Assembly (NCBI RefSeq): GCF_946221105.1
Contig: NZ_CAMICL010000059.1
Location: 1 to 10,849 of the forward strand
From: an uncultured Corynebacterium sp.
Lineage (GTDB): Bacteria > Actinomycetota > Actinomycetes > Mycobacteriales > Mycobacteriaceae
Direction of reading: 5' to 3'
DNA length: 10,849 nucleotides
Shown: in pieces, positions 1 to 5,699 of the stretch
Numbering within the stretch: position 1 is the first letter of the stretch
Layout: every line of letters starts with the position of its first letter
The notes under the pieces: generated by a model
Databases searched by the model: none
What the model was told of the DNA's origin: nothing
Seen by the model: only the letters and a program-made list of their open reading frames with translations
Made by a program: the position numbers and the translations under genes

Positions 1-242
1 GCCGCACGATGCACGAGGATCCGTACCTGGCCAACGAGGGCAAGCCGAACCGCGGACCAGTGATCCAGGAAGGATCCGTGCTGGCAATCGAGCCGATGCT
101 GATCCTCGGTGGGGAAGTGGACACCGAGGTGATGGAGGACGAATGGACCGTCGTCTCCGTGGACCGCGCGCCCGCCTCCCACTGGGAGCACACCGTCGCC
201 GCGACGGCCGAGGGGCCGAGAATTCTTACGTCGCGCGTGTAG
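1..242 (+). CDS. map: Methionine aminopeptidase type I, C-terminal fragment
   Basis: The 3' end of a type I methionine aminopeptidase, the cytosolic dinuclear-metal enzyme that removes the initiator Met from nascent proteins. The reading frame is open from the left edge (first full codon at base 3) and ends at TAG 240-242, so the start and the first metal ligands lie outside the window. Visible family marks are GRTMHEDP (the conserved active-site His region, equivalent to E. coli His178), AIEPM (metal-ligand Glu, equivalent to Glu204) and HWEHT (metal-ligand Glu, equivalent to Glu235). All are intact and in the usual order, so nothing suggests a broken gene. In actinobacteria map normally follows secY and adk, which are expected to the left. 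No convincing terminator separates it from the next gene. Confidence 0.95.
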   Translation, partial: RTMHEDPYLANEGKPNRGPVIQEGSVLAIEPMLILGGEVDTEVMEDEWTVVSVDRAPASHWEHTVAATAEGPRILTSRV

Positions 243-281
243 TTTTCTGGCGCGTTGTGGTGCGTTTCATGGCAGGGAGGT

Positions 282-287
282 TATACT
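282..287 (+). promoter_or_regulatory. -10 element for the L,D-transpeptidase gene (likely leaderless)
   Basis: TATACT at 282-287 matches the actinobacterial -10 pattern TANNNT well. The ATG at 294 begins 7 bases after its last T, where transcription would be expected to start, so the mRNA probably begins at or next to the start codon. No good -35 hexamer is seen at the usual distance (about 259-265), which is common for corynebacterial promoters. A purine-rich GGGAGG at 275-280 lies 13 bases before the ATG, too far for an ideal ribosome binding site. Confidence 0.6.
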
Positions 288-293
288 TCCGCC

Positions 294-1097
294 ATGTCTT
301 ACCGCCCCCGTCACGCAAAGCAGTCGCCGCTGAAGCGACGCGCAACCACGTTCGCAGCCGGTCTCGGCGTCGTCGCCTCCCTGGCGGCACCGGTGTCCGC
401 TCAGGCCGCGCCCGCGCAGAACCCGGTCGCTATGTCTAGCCTGGACTCGCTGTCCAACCAGGCGACCTCCTCCTTCAGCAACCTGGACAAGTCCGCGCGC
501 GATACCGCGTGGAACATCCGCAACGGTCTGCGTCAGCAGGCCGACGGCCTGGCCGCCATCAACCCGGAGCTCCCAGCGAAGGCGAAGCAGCGCATCGACG
601 AGATCCTGGAGACGTTCTTCCCGGGCCTGATCGCGGAGAAGACCCCGAAGCCGAAGCCCGCGCCGAAGCCGGCCCCGAAGCCTGAGCCGGCTCCGGCGCC
701 CGCCCCGGCACCGGCACCGCAGCAGAACCCGCGCGGCGACTTCAACTACGGTCCGTGCCCGGCCGACGCGAAGGTCTGTGTGGACATCGACGGCCGCCGC
801 TCCTGGCTGCAGAACAATGGCGTCATGTACTACCAGTCCGGCCTGATCGGCCCGGGCAAGCCGGGGCAGGAGACCCCGCGCGGCACGTTCTACGTCAACC
901 GCAAGGTCAAGGACGAAATCTCCTGGGAGTTCGGTAACGCTCCGATGCCGTACGCGACCTACTTCACGTACAACGGCATCGCCTTCCACCAGGGCGACCC
1001 GAACTACCTGTCCAACGGCTGCGTGCGCATGTACCGCGGCGACGCAGAGCGGTACTTCAACGACCTGCAGATCGGCGACAAGGTCTACGTGTTCTAA
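294..1097 (+). CDS. Secreted L,D-transpeptidase (YkuD domain)
   Basis: 267-residue exported enzyme predicted to form 3-3 peptidoglycan cross-links outside the membrane, using a catalytic cysteine. The N-terminus is a signal peptide: basic residues 4-16, a hydrophobic stretch at about 20-33, then VSAQA with likely cleavage near residue 38. Residues 117-142 form a Lys-Pro/Ala-Pro linker suited to crossing the cell wall. The C-terminal YkuD domain (about 155-267) carries a conserved His in FHQGD (His232) and the nucleophile in SNGCVRM (Cys243). The spacing of 11 residues between them is shorter than in the textbook LdtMt2-type motif, and Asn replaces His before GC, a position that also varies in other YkuD proteins. 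Two further cysteines (155, 162) could form a disulfide. The ATG at 294 was chosen because it starts a clean signal peptide and follows a -10 element. An in-frame TTG at 255 would add 13 residues ahead of it. Which Ldt paralogue this is cannot be told from sequence alone. Confidence 0.9.
   Translation: MSYRPRHAKQSPLKRRATTFAAGLGVVASLAAPVSAQAAPAQNPVAMSSLDSLSNQATSSFSNLDKSARDTAWNIRNGLRQQADGLAAINPELPAKAKQRIDEILETFFPGLIAEKTPKPKPAPKPAPKPEPAPAPAPAPAPQQNPRGDFNYGPCPADAKVCVDIDGRRSWLQNNGVMYYQSGLIGPGKPGQETPRGTFYVNRKVKDEISWEFGNAPMPYATYFTYNGIAFHQGDPNYLSNGCVRMYRGDAERYFNDLQIGDKVYVF
641..722 (+). repeat. Pro-rich low-complexity linker repeat in the L,D-transpeptidase gene
   Basis: Imperfect short repeats encode alternating Lys-Pro, Ala-Pro and Glu-Pro units (linker residues 117-142). 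The charge goes from Lys-rich to neutral along the linker. Such tracts vary readily in length between strains, so this is a likely site of indels. Confidence 0.75.
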
Positions 1098-1112
1098 CAC
1101 GCACCCGCGACG

Positions 1113-1138
1113 AGCCCCGGCACGCGCTGGGGCTTTTT
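1113..1138 (+). terminator. Rho-independent terminator after the L,D-transpeptidase gene
   Basis: The left arm AGCCCCGG (1113-1120) pairs with CTGGGGCT (1127-1134), including one G-U pair, around a 6-base loop, and runs straight into five T (1134-1138). It lies 16 bases after the stop codon and should separate the cell-wall gene from the ribosomal operon. Confidence 0.85.
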
Positions 1139-1165
1139 GCGTTTTCGCAGGTAAATGGCTAATGT
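1137..1165 (+). promoter_or_regulatory. Candidate promoter of the infA ribosomal operon
   Basis: A -35-like TTGCGT (1137-1142) and a -10-like TAATGT (1160-1165) are separated by 17 bases, with a TG (1156-1157) just upstream of the -10. Transcription would start near 1172, giving an infA leader of about 90 bases. The -35 overlaps the T-tract of the preceding terminator, a compact and plausible arrangement. This is a consensus match only. Confidence 0.5.
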
Positions 1166-1171
1166 AGTCCA

Positions 1172-1262
1172 GCGGTGTTCGTGCAAGCCTGCACGGGCGC
1201 CGCATGTAACCGGTAAATACGTCTGCTGCCTGCACTTTCAGGCGGCGTAGGAAGTGGAGTGT
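1172..1262 (+). promoter_or_regulatory. Structured 5' leader of infA with two hairpins
   Basis: Hairpin A pairs CGTGCA (1180-1185) with TGCACG (1190-1195) around AGCC and can extend by three wobble or Watson-Crick pairs. Hairpin B pairs GCTGCCTG (1225-1232) with CAGGCGGC (1239-1246) around CACTTT and ends 2 bases before the AGGAAG ribosome binding site (1249-1254). GCCTGCAC occurs twice (1187-1194 and 1228-1235), so the arms can pair alternatively. The sequence shows structure potential; a regulatory role is inference. Confidence 0.4.
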
Positions 1263-1481
1263 ATGGCGAAAGAAGGCGCAATCGAGGTTGAGGGCCGCAT
1301 TGTCGAGCCCCTGAAGAACGCGATGTTCCGGGTCGAACTGGACAACGGGCACGAGGTTCTCGCCCACATCAGTGGCAAGATGCGCCAGCACTACATCCGC
1401 ATCCTTCCGGAGGACCGCGTCGTGGTGGAACTTTCCCCCTACGACCTGGACCGCGGGCGTATCACTTACCGCTACAAGTAA
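1263..1481 (+). CDS. infA: Translation initiation factor IF-1
   Basis: 72-residue IF-1, a single OB-fold (S1-like) protein that binds the 30S A-site and assists IF-2 and IF-3 in initiation. The length and sequence are those of a full family member, from MAKEGAIEVEG at the start to GRITYRYK at the end, with the conserved HEVLAHISGKMR core. The ATG at 1263 gives the standard N-terminus; the in-frame GTG at 1254 would add three residues not found in the family. The ribosome binding site is AGGAAG (1249-1254), 8 bases upstream, with a second purine run (GGAG, 1256-1259) too close to be optimal. It is the first gene of the infA-rpsM-rpsK-rpsD-rpoA-rplQ cluster. The next gene is rpsM, not rpmJ, as expected for corynebacteria but unlike the order in many other bacteria. 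Confidence 0.98.
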   Translation: MAKEGAIEVEGRIVEPLKNAMFRVELDNGHEVLAHISGKMRQHYIRILPEDRVVVELSPYDLDRGRITYRYK

Positions 1482-1656
1482 GCATTTCAGCCTTCTCACC
1501 CAGATCCGTCCCAGTGGCGGATCGTGCACCTCTGGCCACGGTGGCTGGAGCCGCGCGTAATCTCAACCCACTCTCCGGCACGGCCCGGACAAAGTGTTGT
1601 TTGGCGTGGACGGGTGGGGAGAAAACCACCGTAACAACCCGAAAGGCACGTACCTC
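1482..1656 (+). promoter_or_regulatory. infA-rpsM intergenic region with hairpins (possible alpha-operon leader)
   Basis: 175 bases without a credible gene. It holds an inverted repeat GATCCG (1503-1508)/CGGATC (1518-1523), a short GCCA/TGGC hairpin (1535-1545), and a stem ACGGGTGG (1610-1617)/CCACCGT (1626-1632) with one bulged G and the 8-base loop GGAGAAAA. The last stem lies 9 bases before the rpsM ribosome binding site. TAATCT (1558-1563) resembles a -10 box but lacks a -35 partner. None of the hairpins is followed by a T-tract, so no terminator is seen. In E. coli the alpha operon is controlled by S4 binding just upstream of rpsM; a similar role here is inference. Confidence 0.4.
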
Positions 1657-2025
1657 ATGGCACGTCTAGCTGGTGTTGATCTCCCGCGCAACAAGCGCAT
1701 GGAGATCGCACTTACCTACATTTACGGCATCGGTGCAACCCGAGCCAAGGAACTGCTCGAGAAGACCGGTATTTCTCCGGACCTGCGCACGGACAATCTG
1801 TCCGACGATCAGCTCGCCGCATTGCGCGACGCGATCGAGTCCTCCTACACCGTAGAGGGCGATCTGCGCCGCGAGGTGCAGGCAGATATCCGCCGCAAGA
1901 TTGAAATCGGCTCCTACCAGGGCATGCGCCACCGTCGTGGCCTGCCCGTCCGCGGCCAGCGCACCAAGACCAACGCGCGCACCCGCAAGGGCCCGAAGAA
2001 GACCATCGCAGGAAAGAAGAAGTAA
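1657..2025 (+). CDS. rpsM: 30S ribosomal protein S13
   Basis: 122-residue S13, a protein of the 30S head that contacts the 50S subunit (bridges B1a/B1b) and P-site tRNA. The full family pattern is present: MARLAGVDLPRNKR at the start, the helix-hairpin-helix-like YIYGIGATRAKELL, the GMRHRRGLPVRGQRT RNA-binding segment, and a Lys-rich tail ending AGKKK. The ATG at 1657 gives the canonical N-terminus; an upstream in-frame TTG at 1594 would add 21 unrelated residues. The ribosome binding site is GAAAGG (1641-1646), 10 bases upstream. The Lys-rich tail codons also provide the ribosome binding site for rpsK, which starts 3 bases after the stop. Confidence 0.98.
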   Translation: MARLAGVDLPRNKRMEIALTYIYGIGATRAKELLEKTGISPDLRTDNLSDDQLAALRDAIESSYTVEGDLRREVQADIRRKIEIGSYQGMRHRRGLPVRGQRTKTNARTRKGPKKTIAGKKK

Positions 2026-2028
2026 CCT

Positions 2029-2430
2029 ATGGCTGCTCAGACTCGTTCCGGCGCGCGTCGCGGACGCCGCGCCGTCAAGAAGAACGTGGCCGCAGGCCAC
2101 GCGTACATCAAGTCCACCTTCAACAACACCATCGTGTCCATCACGGACCCGCAGGGCAACGTGATCTCCTGGGCATCTTCCGGCCACGTCGGCTTCAAGG
2201 GCTCCCGTAAGTCCACGCCGTTCGCCGCGCAGATGGCTGCAGAGAACGCTGCCCGCAAGGCAATGGACCACGGCATGAAGAAGGTCGACGTCTTTGTCAA
2301 GGGTCCGGGCTCCGGCCGCGAGACCGCAATCCGTTCTCTCCAGGCCGCCGGCCTGGAGGTGTCTTCGATCTCCGACGTGACGCCGCAGCCGTTCAACGGC
2401 TGCCGTCCGCCGAAGCGTCGTCGCGTTTAA
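2029..2430 (+). CDS. rpsK: 30S ribosomal protein S11
   Basis: 133-residue S11, a platform protein of the 30S subunit near the mRNA exit and 16S helices 23/24. Family marks are HAYIKSTFNNTIVSITD, the GSRKSTPFAAQ segment, KGPGSGRE and the basic C-terminus NGCRPPKRRRV, all intact. The ATG at 2029 lies 3 bases after the rpsM stop, and its ribosome binding site (GGAAAGAAG, 2011-2019) sits inside the rpsM Lys codons, so the two genes are probably translationally coupled. Length and composition are normal for actinobacteria. Confidence 0.98.
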   Translation: MAAQTRSGARRGRRAVKKNVAAGHAYIKSTFNNTIVSITDPQGNVISWASSGHVGFKGSRKSTPFAAQMAAENAARKAMDHGMKKVDVFVKGPGSGRETAIRSLQAAGLEVSSISDVTPQPFNGCRPPKRRRV

Positions 2431-2456
2431 GGCTGAAAGGAAAGAGGTAAAGAGAC

Positions 2457-3062
2457 ATGGCTCGTTACACCGGCCCTGCTACCCGTAAGTCCCGTCGCCT
2501 CCGCGTCGACCTCGTCGGCGGCGACATGTCCTTCGAGCGTCGCCCGTACCCTCCGGGGCAGGCTGGCCGCGCTCGCATCAAGGAGTCCGAGTACCTGCTC
2601 CAGCTGCAGGAGAAGCAGAAGGCTCGCTTCACCTACGGCGTGATGGAGAAGCAGTTCCGCCGCTACTACGAAGAGGCGAACCGTCGTCCGGGCAAGACCG
2701 GCGACAACCTGCTGATCCTGCTGGAGTCCCGTCTGGACAACGTGATCTACCGCGCTGGTCTGGCTAAGACCCGCCGTCAGGCACGCCAGCTGGTCTCCCA
2801 CGGCCACTTCACCGTCAACGGCAAGCACATCAACGTGCCGTCGTTCGCGGTGACGCAGTACGACATCATCGATGTCCGCGACAAGTCCCGCAACATGCTG
2901 TGGTTCGAAGAGGCTCAGGACGAACTGCTCGACGCCGTCGTTCCGGCCTGGCTGCAGGTCGTTCCGGACACCCTGCGCATTCTCGTGCACCAGCTGCCCG
3001 AGCGCGCTCAGATCGACGTCCCGCTGCAGGAGCAGCTCATCGTCGAGCTCTACTCGAAGTAA
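2457..3062 (+). CDS. rpsD: 30S ribosomal protein S4
   Basis: 201-residue S4, a primary 16S rRNA-binding protein of the 30S body that nucleates assembly, takes part in decoding fidelity and in several bacteria represses its own operon. The N-terminal domain (about 1-95) contains no cysteines, so this is the zinc-independent (C-minus) type. The S4 RNA-binding domain follows (about 94-155: SRLDNVIYRAGLAKTRRQAR, HGHFTVNGKHINVPS), and the C-terminus ends in QEQLIVELYSK. The ribosome binding site AGAGG (2443-2447) is 9 bases before the ATG, within a purine-rich 26-base gap after rpsK. If an S4 feedback site exists in this operon, the structured gap before rpsM is the most likely place. Confidence 0.98.
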   Translation: MARYTGPATRKSRRLRVDLVGGDMSFERRPYPPGQAGRARIKESEYLLQLQEKQKARFTYGVMEKQFRRYYEEANRRPGKTGDNLLILLESRLDNVIYRAGLAKTRRQARQLVSHGHFTVNGKHINVPSFAVTQYDIIDVRDKSRNMLWFEEAQDELLDAVVPAWLQVVPDTLRILVHQLPERAQIDVPLQEQLIVELYSK

Positions 3063-3176
3063 ACTCTCGTTTGCTTCACCCCGCGCACTGCCGACGTGTT
3101 CGGCCGGTGCTCGAAAATCTTCCAAATATCCGTTCCTACCGGCTTCATATAGCGGGAGCCGACAAAGGAGAAGTTC
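3063..3176 (+). promoter_or_regulatory. rpsD-rpoA intergenic region with two imperfect hairpins
   Basis: 114 bases without a gene. GCCGA (3090-3094) pairs with TCGGC (3100-3104), extendable across an internal loop by GCAC (3085-3088)/GTGC (3107-3110). CGGCT (3140-3144) pairs with AGCCG (3157-3161) just ahead of the strong rpoA ribosome binding site AAAGGAG (3164-3170). There is no T-tract, so not a simple terminator. TATAGC (3148-3153) is only a poor -10 match. The gap is larger than the others downstream of rpsM and could hold a processing site or attenuator that sets rpoA level apart from the ribosomal proteins; this is inference. Confidence 0.35.
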
Positions 3177-4190
3177 ATGCTCATCTCTCAGCGTCCTGAA
3201 CTGACCGAGGAGTACATCGACACCAACCGCTCGAAGTTCATCATCGAGCCGCTCGAGCCTGGTTTCGGTTACACCCTGGGCAACTCTCTGCGCCGCACGC
3301 TGCTGTCGTCCATCCCGGGCGCAGCCGTGACCTCCATCAAGATCGACGGTGTGCTCCACGAGTTCACCACGATCACCGGTGTCAAGGAGAACGTCTCTGA
3401 GATCATCCTCAACATCAAGGACATTGTGCTGTCCTCCGACTCCGACGAGCCGGTTGTCATGCAGCTTGCTGTTGAGGGCCCTGGCGACGTCACCGCTGGC
3501 GACATTGAGCCGCCGGCTGGTGTGGAGATCCACAACCCGGACCTGCACATCGCGTCGCTGAACGAGCAGGCTCGCCTCGAGATGGAGCTTGTTGTCGAGC
3601 GCGGCCGCGGCTACGTCCCAGCCATGCCCAACTCCGGCGGTGAGGCCGGCCGCATCCCGGTCGACCAGATCTACTCGCCGGTCACCCGCGTCGCCTACAA
3701 GGTTGAGGCGACCCGTGTTGAGCAGCGCACCGACTTTGACAAGCTGATCATCGACGTGGAGACCAAGAACTCCATGACCGCACGTGACGCCCTCGCGTCG
3801 GCCGGTTCCACCCTGGTGGAGCTCTTCGGCCTGGCGCGCGAGCTGAACACCGCGGCCGAGGGCATCGAGATCGGCCCGTCGGCGCAGGAGACCGAGTACA
3901 TCGCCGCGTACTCCACGCCGATTGAGGACCTGAACTTCTCCGTTCGCTCCTACAACTGCCTGAAGCGCCAGGACATCCACACCGTCGGTGAGCTCGCAGA
4001 GTGCACCGAGTCTGACCTGCTGGATATCCGCAACTTCGGCCAGAAGTCCATCAACGAGGTCAAGATCAAGCTCGCCAGCTTGGGCCTGACCCTCAAGGAC
4101 GCTCCGGAAGATTTCGACCCGACCCAGATCGAAGGCTACGACGCCGAGACTGGCGATTACGTCGACACCAGCGCGGACGAGACCGAGTAA
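3177..4190 (+). CDS. rpoA: DNA-directed RNA polymerase alpha subunit
   Basis: 337-residue alpha subunit. Its N-terminal domain dimerises and scaffolds the beta and beta-prime subunits; its C-terminal domain binds UP-element DNA and activators. The N-terminal domain (about 1-225) begins LISQRPELTEEYIDTNRSKF and contains the assembly segment EPLEPGFGYTLGNSLRRTLL. A linker leads to the C-terminal domain (about 245-305), with SVRSYNCLKRQ holding the DNA-contact Arg257 and Asn260-Cys261 (equivalent to E. coli Arg265, Asn268 and Cys269), and GQKSINEVK. An acidic tail of about 25 residues follows. The ribosome binding site AAAGGAG (3164-3170) lies 6 bases from the ATG and is among the best in the window, fitting high demand. 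rplQ follows after 46 bases. Confidence 0.98.
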   Translation: MLISQRPELTEEYIDTNRSKFIIEPLEPGFGYTLGNSLRRTLLSSIPGAAVTSIKIDGVLHEFTTITGVKENVSEIILNIKDIVLSSDSDEPVVMQLAVEGPGDVTAGDIEPPAGVEIHNPDLHIASLNEQARLEMELVVERGRGYVPAMPNSGGEAGRIPVDQIYSPVTRVAYKVEATRVEQRTDFDKLIIDVETKNSMTARDALASAGSTLVELFGLARELNTAAEGIEIGPSAQETEYIAAYSTPIEDLNFSVRSYNCLKRQDIHTVGELAECTESDLLDIRNFGQKSINEVKIKLASLGLTLKDAPEDFDPTQIEGYDAETGDYVDTSADETE

Positions 4191-4236
4191 CACCACAGAG
4201 CACGCGCTCAATTAACCGCACACGAGGAGTACGAAA

Positions 4237-4731
4237 ATGCCTACCCCGAAGAAGGGCGCCCGTCTCGGAGGCTCGGCCGGCCACCAGAAGCACATTCTGT
4301 CCAACCTGGCCCTGGCCCTGTTCGAGCACGGCGCAATCAAGACGACGGACGCAAAGGCACGCATGCTGCGTCCGTACGCCGAGAAGCTGATCACCAAGGC
4401 GAAGAAGGGCACCGTGGCTGACCGCCGCGCCGTGGCCGCTGAGCTGTCGAACAAGGAAGTCGTTGCTTACCTGTTCAACGAGCTCGCACCGAAGTTCGCC
4501 AACCGCGATGGCGGCTACACCCGCTCCATCAAGCTGGAGAACCGTGCCGGCGACAACGCTGCGATGACCCAGATCTCTCTGGTGCTCGAGGAGACCGTGT
4601 CTTCCGAGGCAACCCGCGCAGCACGCGCCGCCGCTTCCCGCCAGGCCGAGGTGGCCAAGGCTGAGGAGGCTCCGGCTGAGGCTGAGGAGACCACCGAGGC
4701 TCCGGCTGAGGAAGCCGCAGAGGAGAAGTAG
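4237..4731 (+). CDS. rplQ: 50S ribosomal protein L17 with acidic C-terminal extension
   Basis: 164-residue L17, a 50S protein near the peptide exit tunnel. The conserved core (about 1-120) starts MPTPKKGARLGGSAGHQKH and includes NLALALFEHGAIKTTDAKA, the GGYTRS loop and the closing TQISLVLEE. Residues from about 125 form an Ala/Glu/Pro-rich acidic tail that makes the protein longer than the E. coli form (about 127 residues); such tails are known in actinobacterial L17. The tail contains a 16-base direct DNA repeat. The ribosome binding site GAGGAG (4224-4229) is 7 bases from the ATG. This is the last gene of the operon, followed by a strong hairpin terminator. Confidence 0.98.
   Translation: MPTPKKGARLGGSAGHQKHILSNLALALFEHGAIKTTDAKARMLRPYAEKLITKAKKGTVADRRAVAAELSNKEVVAYLFNELAPKFANRDGGYTRSIKLENRAGDNAAMTQISLVLEETVSSEATRAARAAASRQAEVAKAEEAPAEAEETTEAPAEEAAEEK
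4666..4711 (+). repeat. 16-bp direct repeat in the rplQ acidic tail
   Basis: GAGGCTCCGGCTGAGG occurs at 4666-4681 and again, identical, at 4696-4711 (30-base period). It encodes Glu-Ala-Pro-Ala-Glu units. Gain or loss of one period would stay in frame and change tail length by 10 residues. Confidence 0.85.
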
Positions 4732-4755
4732 TCCAACACTTCCTCCCTTTGCGCC

Positions 4756-4798
4756 AAGCGCCCGGGACGCACCGCAACGTCGGTGCCCCGGGCGCTTT
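4756..4798 (+). terminator. Terminator after rplQ
   Basis: AAGCGCCCGGG (4756-4766) pairs perfectly with CCCGGGCGCTT (4787-4797). Inside it, GCACCG (4769-4774) pairs with CGGTGC (4781-4786) around CAACGT, leaving a 2-base bulge: 17 pairs in total. Only three T follow, so termination may be partial or aided by other factors, but the stem is very stable and sits 24 bases after the stop codon. It should end the ribosomal operon before truA. Confidence 0.8.
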
Positions 4799-4821
4799 GC
4801 TGTGCGCGCCAATTCCGGCGA

Positions 4822-4827
4822 TAGAAT
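4822..4827 (+). promoter_or_regulatory. -10 element for truA (likely leaderless)
   Basis: TAGAAT at 4822-4827 fits the -10 consensus, and the truA ATG starts 9 bases after its last base, at or next to the expected transcription start. A weak -35 match TTGCTG (4797-4802) lies 19 bases upstream, overlapping the terminator tail. No Shine-Dalgarno is present between the -10 and the ATG. Confidence 0.6.
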
Positions 4828-4835
4828 GCCTCACC

Positions 4836-5666
4836 ATGGACGACACGCTGCGCTTGCGCCTGGACATCGCCTACGACGGCACCGACTTCCACGGCTGGGC
4901 CCGCCAAAAGGGGGACCTGCGCACCGTCCAGCAGACCATCGAGGACGCGCTTTCTCTGGTGCTGCGCACCGACGTGGCGCTCACCGTCGCCGGCCGCACC
5001 GACGCGGGCGTGCACGCCGCGGGCCAGGTCGCGCACGCGGACATTCCGGCGGAGTCGCTCAACCAACGCTCGATTGAGGGGGATCCGGGGCGGCTGGTGC
5101 GTCGATTAGCAAAATTGCTGCCTGAAGACGTCCGCGTGTTCGGGGTCGCGCAAGCCCCCGCGGGCTTCGACGCGCGCTTTTCCGCGCTGACCCGCACCTA
5201 CTGCTACCGGGTGACCACCCACCCCGCAGGTGCCGTGCCCACCCGCGCGCGCGACACCGCGGTGTGGCCGAAACCCGTGGACATAGGCGCGGTGCAAGCC
5301 TGCGCCGACGCCCTGGTCGGCCTGAACAACTTCGCCGCGTTTTGCCGCCCGAAGGAGCACGGCACCACGATTCGCGAGGTGCACAGCTTCACCTGGCGCG
5401 AGGCCGAGCCGCACCTGTTTGAGGCGCGCATCACCGCCGACGCGTTCTGCTGGAACATGGTCCGCGCACTCGTGGCCACCTGCCTCACCGTCGGCGAAGG
5501 CAGGCGCGCGCCCGAGTGGCCGGAGGAGCTTTTGCTTCTCGACGCCCGCTCGCCCGACGTCCCCCTTGCACCCGCCCGCGGGCTGACCCTGGTGGGCGTG
5601 GAATACCCGGAAGATAGCGAACTTGCGGCGCGAGCCGAAGCGACGAGAGCCACCCGCGAGATGTAG
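4836..5666 (+). CDS. truA: tRNA pseudouridine(38-40) synthase TruA
   Basis: 276-residue pseudouridine synthase that isomerises U38, U39 and U40 in the tRNA anticodon arm. The start LRLRLDIAYDGTDFHGWARQ is classic TruA. The catalytic Asp is Asp56 in AGRTDAGVHA. Later conserved segments include FDARFSALTRTYCYRV, NNFAAFCRP and FCWNMVRALVATCLTVG. The ATG at 4836 matches the family N-terminus; farther upstream in-frame starts would place the protein start inside the rplQ terminator stem. There is no ribosome binding site but a -10 box is at the right distance, so a leaderless message is likely. GC content at third positions is visibly higher than in the ribosomal genes, with less translation-optimised codon use. 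rplQ-truA adjacency is common in bacteria. Confidence 0.97.
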   Translation: MDDTLRLRLDIAYDGTDFHGWARQKGDLRTVQQTIEDALSLVLRTDVALTVAGRTDAGVHAAGQVAHADIPAESLNQRSIEGDPGRLVRRLAKLLPEDVRVFGVAQAPAGFDARFSALTRTYCYRVTTHPAGAVPTRARDTAVWPKPVDIGAVQACADALVGLNNFAAFCRPKEHGTTIREVHSFTWREAEPHLFEARITADAFCWNMVRALVATCLTVGEGRRAPEWPEELLLLDARSPDVPLAPARGLTLVGVEYPEDSELAARAEATRATREM

Positions 5667-5699
5667 CATGCTTGGGTTACATCAGAACCGGGAGGTGCC

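Noticed and set aside
255..293. Upstream TTG start for the L,D-transpeptidase
   Set aside because: It would place 13 unrelated residues before a normal signal peptide and would start upstream of the -10 element.
1026..1037. Loss of the His in the SHGC motif as a sign of an inactive L,D-transpeptidase
   Set aside because: That position also varies among active YkuD-family proteins; the Cys and the upstream His are intact.
3148..3153. TATAGC as a promoter -10 for rpoA
   Set aside because: Last position is not T, and there is no -35 match; it also sits in the loop of a hairpin. Insufficient.
2427..4211. A 594-codon open frame on the minus strand opposite rpsD and rpoA
   Set aside because: It mirrors highly conserved rpsD and rpoA; the frame stays open because of high GC at third codon positions. 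No recognisable domain or ribosome binding site.
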